Origin: Synergistaceae bacterium
Lineage (GTDB): Bacteria; Synergistota; Synergistia; Synergistales; Synergistaceae
Reading direction: 5' to 3'
Assembly: GCA_012728505.1 (NCBI GenBank)
Contig: JAAYEY010000084.1
Span: forward strand, 1 to 13,101
Length of the DNA stretch: 13,101 nt
Below are positions 12,311 to 13,101 of the stretch, piece after piece. The position numbers and the translations under genes were made by a program. Each line of letters opens with the position of its first letter. Position 1 is the first letter of the stretch. The notes beneath the pieces were generated by a model, which did no database searches, was not told the DNA's origin, and saw only the letters and a list, made by a program, of their open reading frames with translations.

Positions 12311-13101
12311 ATGATCGATCACGTACGAATTTTTGACACAACACTCAGAGACGGAGAACAGGCTGCAAGGATAAACCTCAACAAGGGCGAGAAACTCCAG
12401 ATTGCCCGTCAGCTTGCCAGACTCGGGGTTGATGTCATCGAGGCAGGTTTCCCCGCTTCGTCACAAGGCGACTTTGAATCCGTACAGGCAATAGCCCGTG
12501 AGATAAAAGGTCCGATAATAGCCGGACTTGCGAGAACCAGATTAGAGGATATAAAGAGCGCAGCAGAAGCAGTAAAAGATGCAGACCATCCTCGCATACA
12601 CACGTTCATTGCCACCAGCCCTATCCACATGGAGTACAAACTTAAGCTGGACAAAGAGGGCGTTCTTGCAGAGGTCCGAAGCGGAGTTAGCCTCGCAAAG
12701 TCTTTCGTTGAGGACGTAGAGTTCTCTGCTGAAGACGCTAGCCGATCAGAGATCCCGTTTTTGATTGAAGTCTTCAAGACAGCTATCGAATGCGGCGCTA
12801 CCACGCTTAATATTCCGGATACGGTAGGTTATGCCCAGCCTGATGAATTCTATTCTTTTGTAAAAGAGATCATCAGTGGTGTAAATGCGCCTGAGAATAT
12901 AATCTGGTCAGTTCACTGCCACAACGACCTTGGACTTGCCGTAGCGAACTCATTGGCCGCAGTAAGAGCCGGAGCCAGGCAGGTTGAGTGTACGATTAAC
13001 GGACTGGGAGAACGGGCAGGAAACGCTTCGATGGAAGAGATAGTTATGGCTTTGAACACAAGGCCTGACCAATATACTGTTAAAACTGCTGTCGATACGA
13101 C
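12311..13101 (+). CDS. leuA: 2-isopropylmalate synthase, N-terminal part (cut by window edge)
   Basis: LeuA condenses acetyl-CoA with 2-oxoisovalerate, the first committed step of leucine synthesis. The first 263 codons are present: the HMGL-like TIM barrel with [10 protein letters not shown] (8-17; Arg13 and metal-ligand Asp14), [13 protein letters not shown] (39-51), [16 protein letters not shown] (97-112), [10 protein letters not shown] (136-145), NIPDTVGYA (167-175), [13 protein letters not shown] (201-213, metal-ligand His202 and His204) and [11 protein letters not shown] (230-240). The usual DGEQSPG reads DGEQAAR, a small variation. The C-terminal regulatory domain that senses leucine lies outside the window. 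AAGGAG sits 8 nt before ATG 12311. Citramalate or homocitrate synthase are related, but the motifs and the ilv operon favour LeuA. Confidence 0.92.
   Translation, partial: MIDHVRIFDTTLRDGEQAARINLNKGEKLQIARQLARLGVDVIEAGFPASSQGDFESVQAIAREIKGPIIAGLARTRLEDIKSAAEAVKDADHPRIHTFIATSPIHMEYKLKLDKEGVLAEVRSGVSLAKSFVEDVEFSAEDASRSEIPFLIEVFKTAIECGATTLNIPDTVGYAQPDEFYSFVKEIISGVNAPENIIWSVHCHNDLGLAVANSLAAVRAGARQVECTINGLGERAGNASMEEIVMALNTRPDQYTVKTAVDT

Overview
The window holds thirteen protein-coding genes, two cut by its ends, plus one leader peptide, several leader RNAs and terminators. All genes look chromosomal and biosynthetic. I see no insertion sequence, phage gene, CRISPR array, rRNA or tRNA. Many genes overlap by 4-14 nt and most have strong GGAGG-type ribosome binding sites. 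The mix suggests a strict anaerobe: a tungstate transporter under a probable molybdenum/tungsten-cofactor riboswitch, and XdhC/MoeA-like maturation factors. Synergistota or a Firmicutes-like anaerobe would fit, but this is inference and no marker gene decides it.

Layout. (1) 1-1041, minus strand: speD (S-adenosylmethionine decarboxylase) overlaps the start of an Orn/Lys/Arg decarboxylase that runs off the left edge, forming a polyamine operon. A terminator-like hairpin lies in the speD leader, and the ~465 bp beyond it hold no recognisable gene. (2) 1628-2699, minus: an overlapping alkylation-repair pair, a methylated-DNA methyltransferase followed by an AlkA-type glycosylase. (3) 2814-3605, plus: dapB (lysine/diaminopimelate synthesis), closed by a bidirectional terminator. 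(4) 3805-6848, minus: promoter, Moco/Tuco-type riboswitch, terminator, then wtpB-wtpC-wtpA for tungstate (or molybdate) uptake. (5) 6955-7563, plus: a secreted protein of unknown function. (6) 7627-10042, minus: a Fur-family regulator, a MoeA-like molybdopterin-binding protein and an XdhC-family protein, probably one operon. (7) 10264-13101, plus: a near-consensus promoter, a 31-codon leader peptide with nine consecutive Leu/Val/Ile codons, a terminator/antiterminator pair, then ilvN, ilvC and leuA (cut by the right edge). This is a classical attenuator for branched-chain amino acid synthesis.

Two themes stand out. Regions 4 and 6 both serve molybdenum/tungsten enzymes: one imports the oxyanion, the other handles the finished cofactor. 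Regions 1, 4 and 7 each carry a leader hairpin that could end transcription early, suggesting control by leader RNA. The clearest regulatory systems are the ilv attenuator and the cofactor riboswitch. The speD leader is less certain and possibly more novel.
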